A stretch of 10,931 nt of DNA from Paraglomus occultum (Eukaryota; Glomeromycota; Glomeromycetes; Paraglomerales; Paraglomeraceae), in contig CAJVPJ010001275.1 in the NCBI GenBank assembly GCA_910592205.1, positions 1 to 10,931 of the forward strand, given 5' to 3'. The translations under genes were made by a program, and so were the position numbers. Below, piece by piece: positions 6,900 to 10,931 of this stretch. The notes under the pieces were generated by a model that was not told where the DNA came from, made no database searches, and worked only from the letters and a program-made list of their open reading frames with translations. The number at the start of each line of letters is the position of its first letter. The stretch's first letter is position 1.

Positions 6900-8310
6900 A
6901 AGACAAGACTGGCGAGGTGTCGGTGAGGCGTAATTAGAATGTAATCAGAAGTATTTGTAAGCCTTCTACCGCACCAGATCTGTCTGTCGTTGTTTCTTTT
7001 TTCACTTGTTTGTAGGATATGAATTTATCACAAGGACAATTGGGAGAATGGTTCATGAATATACATTGTATGAACAGGTGTCTTGTTTTAGAGATCTCGA
7101 GTTCGTTCTAACTGTCAAAGACACATAATGTTCTCCGAATAAATATAAATTACTCCGAGCAAATATCAACTTTCGGTAACGTAAAGATTGAGTTAGTATT
7201 AATATAGTAAGTACCACAAGATGGATAAGGATTTGTCACACAAAATAGTTGACGCTATTAGTACTAATTAATACTAGTCTGTAGTTAAATATAAATGTAC
7301 CATTATACTCGGCTTATTTGCCATTATACTATGAGGATGCTAGGGAAAATGTGTTCTCATATCTAAAAATACGCAAATACGTAAAACTCGTCACTCTGAA
7401 ACTCAGGCCCGAGATTTAATGGATCATGGGGCTGTGTGATATTTTTAGATAGTATCATATTTACCCCGAAAATGCCCATCAAATTTCCACTCCCCGAACA
7501 TAAATACAAAATACTAAGTTTAATAAACTCGGCTACGCAAAATAAAAAAAAAAAGCTCTTTTTAGCTGACAAAGCGGAAAATATTGGTATATTTATGTTA
7601 TCAGATGATGCAAAATAAGGCTCAGCAAATATTTTCCCCTGAACCGACGATCGAACCAGAAAGGAAACGTGTATTTTTAAGTTAGGAAAATCATGGTTTG
7701 AGTCAACAAATGAGAGACGTACAACAAAGAGAATACGTCACGGAGTTGTATTTAGTGTTGATAGAATGTTCACTTGTGAATTAATTGGATGTGAGATTCG
7801 CAGGATACCGAAAATAATGTAAAATTTATGTCGATTTGATTGGTTAACCGAGTTCGTTAGTAGTCAGGGTCCAGCGTATGATCAGCAGACATGTGTGTTT
7901 ATATTAATATGAATGTCAACTATTTAGATATATGACGATAGAAAACAACACATATATTCCCACTTATGGTCTTGCCCCAATCTTTACGATGGCGTTGGGT
8001 TTTGTGACTCATTTGTTGACGTCAGGCAATGAAAAATGAGGATGCTTGCCTCGGCTCAACGTCCTCTAACAGTTAGACTATATTACGAATTGCTTGGAAT
8101 ATCATTTATTAACAACCAAAACTATTGTAAGAAAGACGTCCCATTCTTTTTTTTTTTGAAAAGTCATTCGTTATAACTTGAATCATGTTCTAGCTCTCTA
8201 ACGAAACCTACAACCCAAGCTGTTAAAATAACCGTACTGTGTTGAGTATCCAATTGCTGCCCATATATTTTTTGTTTCGACAGATTAAGAAGACCGTCGC
8301 ATCGCTTTTT
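6900..8310. other. Intergenic AT-rich stretch with bZIP-type sites
   Basis: No coding region with an ATG start and protein-like composition is supported over about 1.4 kb. The stretch holds TGAGTCA at 7699-7705, TACGTCA near 7736, TGACTCA at 8005-8011 and TGACGTCA at 8017-8024. A poly-A run occurs at about 7543-7553 and a poly-T run at about 8146-8156. Confidence 0.35.
8005..8024. promoter_or_regulatory. Paired bZIP sites: TGACTCA and TGACGTCA
   Basis: An AP-1/Gcn4-type heptamer (8005-8011) and a perfect CRE octamer (8017-8024) are separated by 5 bp. Both are textbook targets of fungal bZIP factors. No adjacent gene is recognised, so the controlled target, if any, is unknown. Confidence 0.3.
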
Positions 8311-8311
8311 A

Positions 8312-8336
8312 AATTACTTATACAGGACAAGTAATT
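8312..8336. repeat. Hairpin: 8-bp arms, 9-base loop
   Basis: aattactt (8312-8319) pairs with aagtaatt (8329-8336) across the loop atacaggac. A stronger GC-centred palindrome follows 31 bp later. Confidence 0.5.
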
Positions 8337-8345
8337 GTAAAAAAA

Positions 8346-8410
8346 GGGGGGAGAGGAAGCGAACTTAAATACTGCGGCGCAGTATTATTGGGAGAGTGGG
8401 GAGAGTGGGG
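8346..8410 (+). repeat. G-run cluster with a 9-bp tandem repeat
   Basis: Runs of 6, 3, 4 and 4 G lie at 8346-8351, 8390-8392, 8398-8401 and 8407-8410. The last three form a tandem of gggagagtg. With four runs of at least three G, a quadruplex is formally possible, though one loop would be long and would contain the palindrome. Confidence 0.4.
8368..8386. repeat. Perfect 9-bp inverted repeat around one base
   Basis: aatactgcggcgcagtatt has nine-base arms matching exactly around a central G. The GCGGCGC core is unusual in this AT-rich stretch. It sits between two G-rich runs. Confidence 0.7.
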
Positions 8411-9678
8411 CTCGTTTTGATTTTCTCACAGGTGTACGACATTAATTAATAATCAATAAACATCAATGCAGTAAGCTGCGGTATGAAAGTATATGCTAGT
8501 TATAAAAAGAATGCATCCGAAATATTCCTATCACTATCAACTTGCTATTATGATGCACAATTGACTTCAACAATCAATGAAAAAGACCACTTTGACTAGA
8601 AAGCTACGACTGTTGAAACTTGTAGGAATGCGAAGTATGACTTTATCAAATCGCATTAACACTTGTTTTCATCGTCAATGCAAGAAAAGTCTATTATGGT
8701 TGTTTTTTGTTTAAACTTTTTACAAGAAACGTTAAACGTTATTTCAAAACGGTATATAGCTACACAGTCGAAAGCCCCCCTCCAATAACAAGTTACCGAA
8801 AGTTATGAGAAATCTGGTAAAGTTAAAGTTATTCTCAACATAACAATCGTTTTACAATATAAAGGAAGAGACCAAGACCACGACTTGCTAGTAAAAACAA
8901 ACTTATTATAGAATCTGTTTTAGCTTGTAACACTGTGGAGCTCTGCCCATTTCTTCTCCGGAGCTCATTATCGTCTACCTCCAATGATCCTATTATGCAA
9001 TCCTGTTATGCAATGCCCGATCACTATGATCATATCCTGAACTGTCGGCATTACCCTTACTATTACTATAACTACATAGCTGTATCCGAAACTTGGGAAT
9101 AATGATTACCCGGTATAAACAAATGACACTTTATTATCTGCGAAAATGCTAATAACGTGATACACTGTATATGTCAGATTGACTGTGCATATGCTATCGT
9201 TGTCCGCAGGACAGATTTTTATTCCCAGGTTTCTGCTACTGATGTTTAGCCCGATGATGATAACCAGAGATACAATATAAAAAGGAAATAAACCCCGAAA
9301 CACTCGAGAATTATCTCTGTTTATTCTAACTAATGAAAAAAACCAAGTGTATTATCGTAAAATTTTATGACGTCGATATGTCAGCTAATTCTCGCATGGA
9401 TATCTTATTCGTGGTAATTTTTCTTTTTCCCAGAACTTAAGATTTTATCGTCAGGGGGGAAAAATGCAATGTTATTTCTGAGGCTAAACAAAAACAGTAA
9501 TATATACAATGTTACGTATAATATAGATCAAACGTGGTAAACGTCTGTTTGTTCTTTGTGAGAAGTATTATTAAACAGATTGACATTATATGATAACGAG
9601 TTCGATACTAACATGATTATGATATCGTTTGTGATCTACATTTTGGCGTAATATGCTGCATCACGTCTACTTTGTGTA
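8411..9678. other. Intergenic AT-rich stretch without a recognisable gene
   Basis: No ATG-initiated, protein-like frame is supported over about 1.27 kb. A minus-strand frame at 9106-9303 looks like a small secreted peptide but opens at GTG, and no ATG precedes it in frame before a stop. A C-run occurs at about 8775. Confidence 0.35.
8989..9014. repeat. 13-bp direct tandem repeat, two units
   Basis: cctattatgcaat is followed immediately by cctgttatgcaat, with one mismatch in 13 bases. Confidence 0.7.
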
Positions 9679-9699
9679 TAATAATAATAATAATAATAA
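9679..9699. repeat. Trinucleotide microsatellite (TAA/ATA)
   Basis: About seven ataataat-type repeats run without interruption. On the minus strand this makes an artificial Tyr run in an open frame, which is not evidence of a gene. Confidence 0.8.
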
Positions 9700-9901
9700 C
9701 AATAGTTGTTACTATTACTAATACTAGCTGCCGTAATTCCAACTCGGATTCTCGGAAGCCAAATTTCTGATTTACTATTATTAATCCGATACGCTCGAGG
9801 AAAATAAACAGTACGCCACAAAGCGTATTACTGTATGACTCGTTCCAGAACCAGAGACAAGAAAACTTACACTCTCATTTTAATTACTTGTTGTACCTGA
9901 G

Positions 9902-9963
9902 TACTGGACCTGTGTCAGTTCTGGACCGTCTCAGTCCAGAACTCAGTCAAATCAGTTTTGGAC
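9902..9963. repeat. Hairpin with repeated TGGACC motifs
   Basis: agttctggac (9917-9926) pairs perfectly with gtccagaact (9934-9943) across the seven-base loop cgtctca. The motif TGGACC appears in direct orientation at about 9905, 9923 and 9958, and GGAC/GTCC in inverted orientation between them. The segment is richer in G+C than its surroundings, like a small repeat family or structured-RNA seed. Confidence 0.6.
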
Positions 9964-10500
9964 CATTACAGATCCTCATCTATATTCAAACTTTCTCTAT
10001 TGTTTTCCTTTAAATTACAAAGTTTTGAGTTTATTCACAACATTCAATGCATAATAATAATAAATTGCATCAAATTAATTATATACAATTGTTGTATGTC
10101 AGTTTGGAATAATGAAGACAATCTATGAACATAATTGAAAAGTTCGCAAAGCGTACATATTGACTAATTTTAAACATGCCGACATATAATAATCGTCAAA
10201 TTGTATAATAGAGAGGACTTCTTGATAAGCGATAACAATGTACAATGACATGGCGTACATTGCTGTCTGTTTATCGCTGTAAACAATCTTCTAGTGAATC
10301 GAAACTGCAGATCTGTTAATTTCACACGATCCGTCCGTATTTAGTCCAAATTTGGCTGACAAGTTGGCTGTAGCACCACCTTAAGCTTAAACCAAGACAG
10401 TTAAGTCTTAAATACCATGAATTGAATGAATTTGCATAGGAGAATTTCAGCTAACGATTTACTAACCCAAAGCGTCTGTTTCTTTTCCTTTTTTTTTTTA
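9964..10500. other. Intergenic AT-rich stretch between two repeat regions
   Basis: Apart from the inverted repeat at 10228-10278 and a short TAA microsatellite at about 10051-10062, I see no gene or RNA feature. Short frames across 10401-10626 overlap the tandem duplication and a T-run and are not supported. Confidence 0.35.
10228..10278. repeat. Interrupted inverted repeat, 16 paired bases
   Basis: agcgataacaatgtac (10228-10243) pairs with gtacattg (10255-10262) and then ttatcgct (10271-10278). The loop is 11 bases and one side carries an 8-base insertion. The pairing is exact in both halves. Confidence 0.55.
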
Positions 10501-10501
10501 C

Positions 10502-10774
10502 AATATGTCGATCGGTGTTTGCTCACGATTGTATTTGCATGCACCAATAGAAGGACTATCGCTAACGTATTCTGTAGGTCAAAGCATATTTTCACAATCG
10601 ATCCCACATCTATTACGCCATTTTAATATTCTCGTCTTTCTTTCACAATGATATGTCAGATCAGGCGATGTTTACACACATTGTATTTGCGCACAAATAA
10701 GAAGACAATCACTAACGTATTTTGTAACTCAAATTATTCTTTCAGAATGATATACCATTTTAATACTTTCGTTT
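10502..10774. repeat. Decayed tandem duplication, about 150 bp unit
   Basis: Copy 1 (about 10502-10649) and copy 2 (about 10651-10774) share, in order, atatgtc-gatc, ttgtatttgc (10529 and 10681), ctaacgtatt (10562 and 10712) and ccattttaata (10618 and 10755), each followed by a cgt-ttc-cacaat tail. The spacing shrinks from 152 to 137 bp along the unit, showing accumulated deletions. Confidence 0.7.
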
Positions 10775-10931
10775 CCCACAATAGAAGAGTCATCATGACT
10801 AGCGTTGTTATCTGATGTCTTTGTTATTCCAATCTGTTATATGTCCAATCTAAGCCGACATACAACATACAGTCTAACAATAAATAGTTCAATGCATATC
10901 ATCGTACGATTAGACTACTACATTTTTCTAA
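10775..10931. other. AT-rich right end
   Basis: No supported gene or repeat lies between the tandem duplication and the window end. Confidence 0.4.

Noticed and set aside
7436-7618. Lys-rich plus-strand frame and its antisense partner
   Set aside because: The frame opens at GTG. From its first ATG only 48 residues remain, dominated by a poly-A-encoded Lys run.
9106-9303. Apparent 65-residue secreted peptide with signal-like N-terminus and two Cys, minus strand
   Set aside because: It opens at GTG. Reading upstream in frame reaches a TGA near 9383 with no ATG. It could still be an internal exon, but no partner exon is visible.
9636-9821. Minus-strand frame with a Tyr run
   Set aside because: The Tyr run is the ATA/TAA microsatellite and the rest has no protein-like pattern.
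1-10931. tRNA genes, rRNA and CRISPR arrays
   Set aside because: I looked on both strands for T-loop motifs such as GGTTCGA with matching stems, for conserved rRNA segments and for regularly spaced identical repeats, and found none.

Overview
The window looks like AT-rich nuclear DNA of a filamentous fungus, most plausibly an arbuscular mycorrhizal (Glomeromycotina) or related Mucoromycota genome. The main basis is one intact, intronless 414-residue HMG-box protein of the MATA_HMG type, a family strongly expanded in those fungi. It sits in long, gene-poor, AT-rich DNA with microsatellites and decayed tandem duplications. There is no bacterial organisation: no operons, ribosome-binding sites, tRNA or rRNA genes. 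The species cannot be named from the sequence.

Layout. (1) 1-1100 carries a probable small two-exon gene on the minus strand. The first exon (from ATG at 1013) encodes a signal-peptide-like segment. A predicted intron of about 184 bp contains a 17-bp minisatellite and a CACGTG palindrome. The second exon encodes an S/T-rich linker, one membrane-spanning segment and a short Cys/His-containing tail, ending at 350. (2) 1100-5300 is mostly non-coding. It holds an old tandem duplication of about 315-320 bp (1623-2255), a smaller decayed duplication (2734-2815), a GGTAAC-type palindrome (3313-3337) and two weak short reading frames (2538-2720 and 3796-4107). (3) 5300-6900 is the HMG-box gene with a GC-rich inverted repeat, a CCAAT box, TATA-like elements and a 3' AATAAA. 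(4) 6900-10931 has no gene I can support. It holds clustered bZIP-type sites, hairpins and palindromes, a G-run region, TTA/ATA microsatellites and a decayed tandem duplication of about 150 bp near the right end.

The two supported genes face away from each other's ends, with about 4.5 kb between their start codons. One is a nuclear DNA-binding protein and the other a predicted membrane protein. Nothing in the sequence proves that they work together. I found no mobile element with recognisable enzymes, no CRISPR and no clear multi-gene system. The least ordinary item is the small spliced membrane-protein gene with the minisatellite in its intron.
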